A program made the position numbers and the translations under genes. From positions 1-64,000 of the forward strand of contig NZ_JAGQDC010000019.1 in assembly GCF_023282985.1 (NCBI RefSeq): a DNA stretch of 64,000 nt. The letters are read 5' to 3'. Origin of the DNA: Serratia silvae (GTDB lineage Bacteria; Pseudomonadota; Gammaproteobacteria; Enterobacterales; Enterobacteriaceae). Below, in pieces: positions 57,011-64,000 of this stretch (position 1 is its first letter; every line of letters begins with the position of its first letter). A model generated the notes under the pieces. That model was given only the letters and a program-made list of their open reading frames with translations. It made no database searches and was not told where the DNA came from.

Positions 57011-58935
57011 TGCGACTGTTTATAGCCGAAAAACCGAGTTTGGCCCGCGCCATTGCTGATGTTTTACCCAAGCCCCATCGTCGGGGTGACGGCTTTATTG
57101 CCTGTGGCAGCAACGATGTGGTGACCTGGTGCGTTGGGCACCTGTTAGAACAGGCCCAGCCGGATGCTTACGACAGCCGTTACGCGCGCTGGTCGTTGGC
57201 CGACTTACCGATAATCCCGCAGAAGTGGCTGTTGCAGCCGCGCCCTTCGGTCAGCAAGCAGTTGAATGCGATAAAAAAGCTGCTGGCGGAAGCCGACGAA
57301 GTGATCCATGCAGGTGACCCGGATCGGGAAGGACAATTGTTGGTGGATGAGGTGCTGGATTATCTGGCACTGACGCAGGAAAAGCGCCAGAACGTGCGGC
57401 GTTGCCTGATTAACGATCTCAACCCACAGGCAGTGGAACGTGCGGTGCAGCGCCTGCGTGATAACCGTGACTTTATTCCGCTGTGCGTTTCCGCTTTGGC
57501 GCGCGCGCGCGCAGACTGGCTTTACGGCATCAACATGACCCGGGCTTATACGCTGCTAGGGCGTAACGCAGGCTATGATGGCGTGCTGTCAGTAGGGCGG
57601 GTACAGACGCCGGTGTTGGGGCTGGTGGTGCGGCGCGATGAAGAGATCGAAAACTTCGTCTCGAAAGACTTCTTTGAGGTGAAAGCGCATATCGTTACGC
57701 CGAAGGAAGAACGCTTTGTCGCCCTGTGGCAGCCGAGTGAATCCTGCGAACCTTACCAGGATGAGGAAGGGCGTTTACTGCACCGGCCATTGGCCGAACA
57801 CGTGGTTAAACGCATCGAGGGCGCACCGGCGCTGGTCACCTCGTATAATGATAAACGGGAATCAGATACCGCTCCGCTGCCGTTTTCCCTTTCCACGCTG
57901 CAAATTGAGGCGTCGAAACGCTTTAACCTCAGCGCCCAGCAGGTGTTGGACGTTTGCCAACGGCTGTATGAAACCCACAAGCTGATCACTTACCCGCGTT
58001 CTGACTGCCGTTATCTGCCAGAGGAACACTTCGCCGGGCGCCATGCCGTGTTGAATGCCATCAGCGTACATCAGCCGGATCTCTATCCACAGCCGATTAT
58101 CGATAGCGAGCGCCGTAACCGCTGTTGGGACGATAAAAAGGTCGATGCTCACCACGCGATTATTCCTACGGCGCGTGCCAGCAAGGCCAGCCTGAGCCAA
58201 GATGAACTGAACGTTTACGGTTTGGTGGCCCGGCAGTATCTGATGCAGTTCTGCCCGGATGCGATGTTCCGCAAGTGCGTCATCGAGCTGGATATCGCCG
58301 GCGGCAAGTTTATCGCCAAGGCGCGTTTCCTGGCCGAAGCGGGCTGGCGCACCCTGCTGGGTAGTAAAGAGCGTGATGAGGAAAACGAAGGTGCACCGCT
58401 GCCCGTTGTCGCCAAAGACGATGAGTTGTTGTGCGAGCGTGGCGAAGTGGTAGAACGCCAGACTCAACCGCCGCGGCCCTTTACCGATGCCAGCCTGTTG
58501 TCGGCAATGACCGGGATTGCGCGTTTCGTGCAGGATAAAGCACTAAAGAAAATCCTGCGGGCGACCGATGGTTTAGGGACAGAGGCAACGCGCGCAGGTA
58601 TCATTGAGCTGCTCTTCAAGCGGGCGTTTCTCTATAAGAAAGGGCGCTATATACATTCCAGCGAAACCGGGCGGGCACTGATCCATTCATTGCCAGACCT
58701 GGCGGCACGCCCTGATATGACGGCGCAGTGGGAGTCTACGTTGACGCAAATCAGCGAAAAATCCTGCCGTTATCAGGACTTTATGCAGCCTCTGGAGGGC
58801 ACTTTGCAGCAGCTGATCTATCAGGCTAAGCAGAGCCGGGCCAGTATAGCGTTTCGTGGCTTGTCGCCAGCACCGTCAGCCGGGGCGAAAAAGCGTAAAA
58901 AAAGTGCCGGTAAGGCACGGGAGAAAAGTGAATGA
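57010..58935 (+). CDS. topB: DNA topoisomerase III
   Basis: A type IA topoisomerase that decatenates DNA during replication and, with RecQ, resolves recombination intermediates. The 641 residues include the toprim acidic motif [17 protein letters not shown] (about 99-115), [19 protein letters not shown], and the active tyrosine in [16 protein letters not shown] (about 328). A basic tail ([14 protein letters not shown]) takes the place of a zinc finger. The ATG overlaps the mnmH stop (TAATG), and the ynjH start overlaps its own stop. Confidence 0.97.
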   Translation: MRLFIAEKPSLARAIADVLPKPHRRGDGFIACGSNDVVTWCVGHLLEQAQPDAYDSRYARWSLADLPIIPQKWLLQPRPSVSKQLNAIKKLLAEADEVIHAGDPDREGQLLVDEVLDYLALTQEKRQNVRRCLINDLNPQAVERAVQRLRDNRDFIPLCVSALARARADWLYGINMTRAYTLLGRNAGYDGVLSVGRVQTPVLGLVVRRDEEIENFVSKDFFEVKAHIVTPKEERFVALWQPSESCEPYQDEEGRLLHRPLAEHVVKRIEGAPALVTSYNDKRESDTAPLPFSLSTLQIEASKRFNLSAQQVLDVCQRLYETHKLITYPRSDCRYLPEEHFAGRHAVLNAISVHQPDLYPQPIIDSERRNRCWDDKKVDAHHAIIPTARASKASLSQDELNVYGLVARQYLMQFCPDAMFRKCVIELDIAGGKFIAKARFLAEAGWRTLLGSKERDEENEGAPLPVVAKDDELLCERGEVVERQTQPPRPFTDASLLSAMTGIARFVQDKALKKILRATDGLGTEATRAGIIELLFKRAFLYKKGRYIHSSETGRALIHSLPDLAARPDMTAQWESTLTQISEKSCRYQDFMQPLEGTLQQLIYQAKQSRASIAFRGLSPAPSAGAKKRKKSAGKAREKSE

Positions 58936-59213
58936 GCCGCATACCCTTGATGATTGGTTATTTGGCACTGTTTTCCACCAGCGTATTGGCCAATCGTGGT
59001 AACGTCGATGTCGTCGTGCCGGTATCCCCTGAAATATGGGGCAGTGCACGTACTACGACAACGCCGCCGCCTTGCAACCGTTGCTGCATTTATCAAAATC
59101 AAAACTATTCTGAAGGTGCGTTGCTGAAAGTAGGCGACGAGCTGTTGCAGTGTGCGCGCGACCCTAACGTCACGGGCACCAATCCATTAATCTGGATCCG
59201 CCTCAAGCGGTAA
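58932..59213 (+). CDS. ynjH: DUF1496 protein YnjH
   Basis: A 93-residue exported protein: signal peptide to about residue 20 ([20 protein letters not shown]), then a spacer and the DUF1496 core [27 protein letters not shown], whose cysteines may form disulfides in the periplasm. The ATGA overlap with topB couples translation. The function of the family is unknown. It is convergent with nudG. Confidence 0.88.
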   Translation: MSRIPLMIGYLALFSTSVLANRGNVDVVVPVSPEIWGSARTTTTPPPCNRCCIYQNQNYSEGALLKVGDELLQCARDPNVTGTNPLIWIRLKR

Positions 59214-59243
59214 TCAAAGAGTGAACAGGGGGCACTAGCTGCC

Positions 59244-59639
59244 CTAGACGGATAATGAGCGGATATAACTTTCTAACAGGGGAATATCGGCGGGAGCCAG
59301 AGGGTAATTTCTGGCCTGTTTGGGCGAAACCCAAGCAAATGCGCTATGGCAATGCAGCTGTAATTCCCCGCTGAAAGAGCTAACCTGCCAGGCGTGCAGC
59401 CGGATGACCCTCTCGCTTTGTTGCCACTGATTGCTGGCCACAAAGTTCCCCACCTTGGCGATAATCCCCAACTCTTCCCTCAGTTCACGTGCGAGTGCCT
59501 GGGGCTGGCTCTCAGCCATTTCGACCTTACCGCCGGGAAACTCCCATAGGCCAGCCTGATCGCTGCTGCTATCGCGTTGAGCGAGCAGGATCTTGCCATC
59601 TTGTTCGATAATGGCGGCAACGACATCAATGATTTTCAT
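59244..59639 (-). CDS. nudG: CTP/oxidised-nucleotide pyrophosphohydrolase NudG
   Basis: A 131-residue MutT-like Nudix hydrolase that acts on pyrimidine nucleotides such as 5-hydroxy-CTP. The Nudix box is G-x5-E-x7-REELGI with GGKVEMAESQPQALARELREELGI at about 36-59. YPLAPADIPLLE near the C-terminus is shared with E. coli NudG. It lies between ynjH and xthA, in reverse orientation to ynjH. Confidence 0.92.
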   Translation of the reverse strand: MKIIDVVAAIIEQDGKILLAQRDSSSDQAGLWEFPGGKVEMAESQPQALARELREELGIIAKVGNFVASNQWQQSERVIRLHAWQVSSFSGELQLHCHSAFAWVSPKQARNYPLAPADIPLLESYIRSLSV

Positions 59640-59683
59640 AGCTTGGATTCAATGTTGCCCCGACGTGCATCGGGGCAGGGGGA

Positions 59684-60487
59684 TTACAGTGCGAACTCGG
59701 CCCAGACGGGAGCATGGTCTGAGGGTTTTTCCATACCGCGGATCTGATAATCAATGCCCGTGGCGGTACAGCGCGCAGCCAATGAGGTGTTAGCCAACAG
59801 CAGATCGATGCGCAGGCCACGGTTTTCATCAAACCCGCGTGAACGATAGTCAAACCATGAGAACTCATCGTTACGCTCAGGGTTGGCATGACGGTAGGTA
59901 TCTACCAGCCCCCAGTCCAGCAGGCGACCCATCCACTCACGCTCTTCCGGCAGGAAGGAGCACTTACCCGTGCGCAACCAACGTTTGCGGCTCTCTTCAC
60001 CAATACCGATGTCCAGATCGCTTGGGCTGATGTTCATATCGCCCATGATCAACACCTGCGACTCTGCTGGCAGTTGTTGCAGATAATTTTGCAGATCTTG
60101 ATAAAAGCGGGTTTTGGCCGGGAATTTGGTTGGGTGGTCGCGGCTTTCTCCCTGTGGGAAGTAACCATTAATCACCGTCAATGTACCTTGTGGCGTCGCC
60201 AGGTCGGCCATGATGATACGACGTTGCGCATCTTCTTCATCAGTAGGGAAACCGCGGCGTACGGCAAGAGGTTCATCTTTAGTCAGCAACGCTACGCCGT
60301 AATGGCCTTTCTGCCCATGATAGAACACGTGATAGCCGTGTTGGCTGACGTCTTCCAACGGGAACATATCGTCGTGGACTTTGGTTTCCTGCAGGCCGAT
60401 CACATCCGGCTGATGCTGCTCGATAATTGCTGCCAGTTGATGCGGACGTGCACGCAGTCCATTGATATTAAAAGAAACAAACTTCAT
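59684..60487 (-). CDS. xthA: Exonuclease III
   Basis: The main AP endonuclease and a 3'-5' double-strand exonuclease in base excision repair. The 267 residues match E. coli, with catalytic residues in [10 protein letters not shown] (Glu34), [11 protein letters not shown] (Tyr109), [14 protein letters not shown] (Asp151, Asn153) and [13 protein letters not shown] (Asp258, His259). Nearby nudG shares the theme of oxidative nucleotide damage. Transcription runs away from the LOG-family gene's end. Confidence 0.97.
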   Translation of the reverse strand: MKFVSFNINGLRARPHQLAAIIEQHQPDVIGLQETKVHDDMFPLEDVSQHGYHVFYHGQKGHYGVALLTKDEPLAVRRGFPTDEEDAQRRIIMADLATPQGTLTVINGYFPQGESRDHPTKFPAKTRFYQDLQNYLQQLPAESQVLIMGDMNISPSDLDIGIGEESRKRWLRTGKCSFLPEEREWMGRLLDWGLVDTYRHANPERNDEFSWFDYRSRGFDENRGLRIDLLLANTSLAARCTATGIDYQIRGMEKPSDHAPVWAEFAL

Positions 60488-60589
60488 GAGCGCTGCCGTT
60501 TTTATCCGAAAAAATGTGTTCAGATAGTAGCAGAGTTTGGCCGGAAATGTAACGCGAACCAGCGGCGGTTTGCCGCTGGGGGCCAGGGA

Positions 60590-61162
60590 TTATTTTGCCC
60601 AGCGGTCGTAATTCTGTGGCTGATAGTCATCAAATAGCTGGATCAAGGCTGCCGGAGAATCGCTGATATGCAGGGTCTTGAGATAATCATGCCGCATAAA
60701 GCCTTGATCGGCGACATGCAGTAAAAACTGGCTTAACGGGTGGTAAAAGCCGTTAACATCCAGCAGCCCGACCGGCTTGCTGTGGTAACCGATCTGCCCC
60801 CAGGTCCAGATTTCGAACAGCTCTTCCAGCGTACCTATGCCCCCAGGCAGGGCAATAAAACCGTCGGCCAGCTCGGCCATTCGCGCTTTACGGGTGTGCA
60901 TGTCTGGGACGATTTCCAATTCGGTCAGGCCGCGGTGCGCCGTTTCTGCTTCGACCAGTCGTTGGGGAATAATGCCGATTACCTCACCACCGGCCTCTAG
61001 AACTGCATCGGCAACCACGCCCATCAATCCTTTCTTACCACCGCCATACACCAGACGCCGCCCTTGGGTGGCAAGCAGATGGCCCAGCTGGCGTGCGTTT
61101 TCGACATAGGCTGGATTATTGCCCTCGCTGGCACCACAAAAGATACAAATGTTTTTACGCAT
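60590..61162 (-). CDS. LOG-family nucleotide 5'-monophosphate nucleosidase
   Basis: A 190-residue protein of the LOG (lysine decarboxylase-like) family. [22 protein letters not shown] and the PGGxGTxxE motif in [23 protein letters not shown] are all present. Related proteins release the base from nucleoside 5'-monophosphates, including cytokinin precursors; true lysine decarboxylase activity is not expected. In bacteria the physiological role is unclear and could include purine or pyrimidine salvage. Confidence 0.9.
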   Translation of the reverse strand: MRKNICIFCGASEGNNPAYVENARQLGHLLATQGRRLVYGGGKKGLMGVVADAVLEAGGEVIGIIPQRLVEAETAHRGLTELEIVPDMHTRKARMAELADGFIALPGGIGTLEELFEIWTWGQIGYHSKPVGLLDVNGFYHPLSQFLLHVADQGFMRHDYLKTLHISDSPAALIQLFDDYQPQNYDRWAK

Positions 61163-61339
61163 GACTTTCCCTTGCTGCTTTTAACGAAGCCAGTGGTATA
61201 GCGAATTGTGGGGTTTAGTTCAAGGGGGAATTGGTATTGCAATGGTGGTGGGGAGGATGACCGCGCAAGCGCGTTGTCCAGTTCGGTGCTGTATGGGAGA
61301 TGATATGATGGTTTAAAACTTGGGGAGTAAATATAAGGA

Positions 61340-61424
<85 letters not shown>

Positions 61425-61551
61425 ATGGTATTCATGGTTGCTAATTTTGAACAGAAAGTTGGCAAAATCTTTCTGGTACTACTGAGAAAACTTTACTTGG
61501 AGTGCTTCATGAGATTTCAGATTTCTCTGTTTGCTCAATGCCATAAAATCA

Positions 61552-61636
<85 letters not shown>

Positions 61637-61744
61637 ATGGTATTCATGGTTACTAATTTTGAACAGAAAGTTGGCAAAATCTTTCTGGTAGTACTGAAAC
61701 AATTTTTCTTGCTTGCGAAACGTCTGTCTCGGTAAGCGGGGCGC

Positions 61745-61772
61745 ATCATATCAAATGAAGCGCTTGTGTAAA
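61745..61772 (-). promoter_or_regulatory. tyrT-like stringent promoter of the tRNA-Tyr pair
   Basis: On the minus strand TTTACA, 16 bases, TATGAT, then the GC-rich discriminator GCGCCCCGC. This matches the E. coli tyrT promoter, including its discriminator, which gives growth-rate and ppGpp control. Confidence 0.9.
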
Positions 61773-61817
61773 GCATTGAAATGCAGAAAATGAATTGTTT
61801 GTCGCTTTTTTATTCTT

Positions 61818-61848
61818 AGCGGTGCTTCCGTGAACGAAAGACACCGCT
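61818..61848. terminator. Hairpin after purU
   Basis: AGCGGTG at 61818-61824 pairs with CACCGCT at 61842-61848, extended by inner CTTCC/GAAAG. It lies 12 bases beyond the purU stop, without a T run. Confidence 0.55.
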
Positions 61849-61859
61849 TTGTTAAGCAA

Positions 61860-62708
61860 TTACAGGATCACCGTGCGGTTACCGTAGACGAACACGCGTT
61901 GAGCCAGCACACGATACAGTGCGCGGCTAAGCACGTTTTTCTCCACGTCACGCCCGGCACGCATCATATCTTCTGCCGAATAGGTATGATCGACATGAAT
62001 AACGTCCTGCATAATGATTGGGCCTTCATCCAGGCTATCGTTCACGTAGTGCGCCGTTGCCCCGATGATTTTCACTCCACGCTCATAAGCCTGGTGATAA
62101 GGGCGTGCACCGATAAAGGCTGGCAGGAATGAATGGTGAATATTGATCACCTGATTAGGATAATGCTGAACGAAAGCCGGGGTAAGCACGCGCATATACT
62201 TGGCTAATACCACGTAATCTGGCTGATATTGGTCGATCTGTGCGATCATCTGTTGATCATGTTGCTCACGCGTCAGCCCTTCGTGGCTGACCAGATGGAA
62301 CGGAATGTCAAAGCGCTCAACCAGCGTCTGCAACGTGGTGTGGTTGCCAATGACGGCGGCAATCTCAACGTCCAGGCCGCCATAGGCGCTTTTCATCAGC
62401 AGATCGCCCAGGCAGTGAGCTTCTTTGGTTACCAGCACGACAATACGGCGGCGGCCCGCACTGTGCAGTTCGCGCACCGAACCCTCAGGTAGGGCGCCGT
62501 CCAGATCGGCCAACAGAGTTGCGTCATTGAAGATCCCTTCCAGTTCGGTACGCATAAAGAAACGACCGGTGAGATGATCGACAAACTCATTGTTCTGCAC
62601 AATGTTCAATTCGTGCTTGTAACAAATGTTGGTGATCTTGGCGATCAGCCCTTTGGCATCGGGGCAGATGGTGCGTAAAATTTTTCTTTGTACGTTTTGC
62701 TGTGGCAT
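61860..62708 (-). CDS. purU: Formyltetrahydrofolate deformylase PurU
   Basis: Hydrolyses 10-formyltetrahydrofolate to formate and tetrahydrofolate, balancing one-carbon pools and feeding PurT. The 282 residues have an N-terminal ACT domain (about 8-85: RTICPDAKGLIAKITNICYKHELNIVQNNEF) and a formyltransferase-like catalytic domain with INIHHSFLPAFIGARPYHQAYERGVKIIGATAHYV, holding the Asn/His/Asp catalytic set. It lies between ychJ and the tRNA-Tyr genes, much as in E. coli. Confidence 0.97.
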   Translation of the reverse strand: MPQQNVQRKILRTICPDAKGLIAKITNICYKHELNIVQNNEFVDHLTGRFFMRTELEGIFNDATLLADLDGALPEGSVRELHSAGRRRIVVLVTKEAHCLGDLLMKSAYGGLDVEIAAVIGNHTTLQTLVERFDIPFHLVSHEGLTREQHDQQMIAQIDQYQPDYVVLAKYMRVLTPAFVQHYPNQVINIHHSFLPAFIGARPYHQAYERGVKIIGATAHYVNDSLDEGPIIMQDVIHVDHTYSAEDMMRAGRDVEKNVLSRALYRVLAQRVFVYGNRTVIL

Positions 62709-62745
62709 AAGTGTGTCGATTCCGTCTGATTCTTAACTCGCAGGC

Positions 62746-63204
62746 TTATTGCCCGCAGCACTTTTTATATTTTTTGCCTGAACCGCAGGGGCAAACGGCA
62801 TTTCTGCCCGGTCGAGGTCTGGTTCCGTCGATATAGTACCAGCGTTGTTCAAGGCGAAGGAAGCGGGAACGCTCATGCATGGCACTCTCGCTTTCCCCAT
62901 CGCGCGACCGGGCGATGAACTCCACGAACTCCTCATCAGCGCTATTACCAGCGGTTTCCGCGACTACCGTCAGCCCAAGCCATGTGGTATTGCCAAAACT
63001 GCTGCTGATGGCGCTGCGCCACTCTTCAGGTTTGCAGTCTGGGTGCCAGGTCGCAATAAGATAATCCACATCCCGTTTTACATAGGCGGAATATCTCGAA
63101 CGCATTAATATGCCCGCAGACTTGGCGTATTGAGTACCTGTTATATAGGGCTCACAGCAAGTGCTGTAGTCCTGCCCGCTGCCGCAGGGGCATAGCTCAG
63201 TCAA
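62746..63204 (-). CDS. ychJ: SEC-C motif protein YchJ
   Basis: A 152-residue protein framed by two SEC-C zinc-binding motifs: N-terminal LCPCGSGQDYSTCC and C-terminal AVCPCGSGKKYKKCCGQ. The central domain (RSRYSAYVKRDVDYLIATWHP, YYIDGTRP) belongs to the NTF2-like YchJ family of unknown role. It starts at TTG with GAGG upstream. It is divergent from rssA and precedes purU. Confidence 0.93.
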   Translation of the reverse strand: MTELCPCGSGQDYSTCCEPYITGTQYAKSAGILMRSRYSAYVKRDVDYLIATWHPDCKPEEWRSAISSSFGNTTWLGLTVVAETAGNSADEEFVEFIARSRDGESESAMHERSRFLRLEQRWYYIDGTRPRPGRNAVCPCGSGKKYKKCCGQ

Positions 63205-63350
63205 AATAACGCCTCTCAGTGGTTAGCTCGCGTGATGTAAAGCCGCAGCTAAAATGAATTTAACGCATATGTTACCTAACAACATTCGTTGATGACAATG
63301 TACCCTGCGATTGAGCTGAGTGAATTCACTATGCAAAGGATAGGCGAAGC

Positions 63351-64000
63351 ATGCGGAAAGTTAAAATCGGATTGGCATTGGGGGCCGGTGCCGCCAAGGG
63401 ATGGGCGCATATCGGCGTGATTAACGCACTGCGAAAGCTGGGTATCGAAGCCGATATTGTTGCAGGGTGTTCCGTGGGGGCATTGGTTGGGGCGGCGTTT
63501 GCCAGCCATCGGCTGCCAGCGATGGAGAAGTGGGTACGCTCATTCAGCTACTGGGACGTGATCAGGCTAATGGATCTCTCTTGGCAGCGCGGAGGATTAT
63601 TACGCGGTGAACGCGTTTTTAACGTCGTTGGCCAAATACTGAAAATTAACGACTTTACCGACTGCTCGCTGAAATTCGGTGCGGTGACCACCAATCTCAG
63701 TACCGGTCGCGAGCTGTGGATGACCAAAGGGGATATCCACCAGGCCATTCGTGCGTCCTGCAGCATGCCGGGTTTGCTGGCTCCGGTCTGGTTTGACGGG
63801 TATTGGTTAGTGGATGGTGCCTTGGTCAACCCGGTTCCTATCTCATTGGCCAGAGCGATGGGGGCCGACATAGTGATTGCTGTGGATTTGCAACATGATG
63901 CGCACCTGATGCAGCAGGATCTGTTTTCGGTACGCAATGACGCTAGCGATCATAGTGAAACAAGCATTAGCGATGCCAATAACTGGCGCGACCGCCTGAG
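63351..64000 (+). CDS. rssA: Patatin-like phospholipase RssA (3' end beyond window)
   Basis: The first 216 codons of a patatin-family serine hydrolase that precedes rssB in E. coli. The serine motif is GCSVGALVG (about 40-48, GxSxG), the oxyanion loop is GLALGAGAAKGWAHIGV, and the aspartate of the dyad is in LVDGALVNPVP (about 157). Ribosome site AAGGAT precedes the ATG. The protein is usually about 300 residues, so roughly a quarter to a third is missing. Its true substrate is not known. Confidence 0.95.
   Translation, partial: MRKVKIGLALGAGAAKGWAHIGVINALRKLGIEADIVAGCSVGALVGAAFASHRLPAMEKWVRSFSYWDVIRLMDLSWQRGGLLRGERVFNVVGQILKINDFTDCSLKFGAVTTNLSTGRELWMTKGDIHQAIRASCSMPGLLAPVWFDGYWLVDGALVNPVPISLARAMGADIVIAVDLQHDAHLMQQDLFSVRNDASDHSETSISDANNWRDRL

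Overview
The window reads as chromosomal DNA of an enterobacterium in the Yersiniaceae, most likely a Serratia. The long stretches pykA-hexR-zwf-eda, yoaB/yoaA-tsaB-yeaY-fadD-rnd-minEDC, ycgLMN-dsbB-nhaB-fadR-ycgB-dadAX, yeaGH-mipA-yeaD-gapA-msrB-yeaC, pncA-ansA-sppA-ydjA-selD-mnmH-topB-ynjH-nudG-xthA and tRNA-Tyr-purU-ychJ-rssA follow the E. coli order of these neighbourhoods. The accessory genes (a GH18 chitinase, a FoxA-type ferrioxamine receptor, a fasciclin protein and ERIC-derived repeats) fit Serratia/Yersinia. The genus call is inference from protein resemblance and gene order; no search was run.

Layout. 1-4.2 kb is accessory: a Hok-type toxin cut by the left edge, a leucine-rich-repeat protein with a polyglutamine head, a YadA-type surface protein with 59-residue repeats, and an unrecognised 283-residue protein. 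4.4-9.6 kb is central carbon metabolism (pykA, hexR, zwf, eda) with a HexR operator before zwf; edd is not between zwf and eda. 10-23 kb holds the MdtJI spermidine exporter with a probable leader peptide, DNA repair (yoaA), tRNA modification (tsaB), fatty acid activation (fadD, with a FadR operator), RNase D, MinCDE and the ycgLMN group. 23-32 kb holds dsbB, nhaB, fadR, ycgB (SpoVR) and the D-amino-acid pair dadA-dadX behind a CRP site.

32-41 kb is the second accessory region: an MFS exporter, a DEDD exonuclease, small membrane proteins, the Fur-boxed foxA receptor gene, an orphan OrtT/GhoT-type membrane toxin, a cold-shock gene with a cold box, a fasciclin / ECF sigma / anti-sigma cluster, and an isolated phage-type spanin pair with an endolysin scrap. 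41-50 kb returns to core genes (yeaH, yeaG behind a sigma-54 promoter, mipA, yeaD, gapA, msrB, yeaC) and ends with a chitinase. 50-64 kb holds NAD and asparagine salvage (pncA, ansA), sppA, the selenium operon selD-mnmH running into topB-ynjH, nudG, xthA, a LOG-family gene, a duplicated tRNA-Tyr with a stringent-type promoter, purU, ychJ and the start of rssA at the right edge.

How the parts relate. HexR, CRP and FadR sites visible here control genes in the same window (zwf, dadAX, gapA, fadD), and the FadR and HexR genes are also present. yeaGH and ycgB, commonly linked in stress and nitrogen-starvation responses, lie about 14 kb apart. The most interesting items are the SigK/RskA/fasciclin-like cluster with a candidate ECF promoter, the orphan OrtT-type toxin, the isolated spanin pair, and the candidate mdtU leader peptide. 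Several genes here (hok, ortT, mdtU-like and other small ORFs) are shorter than 60 codons.
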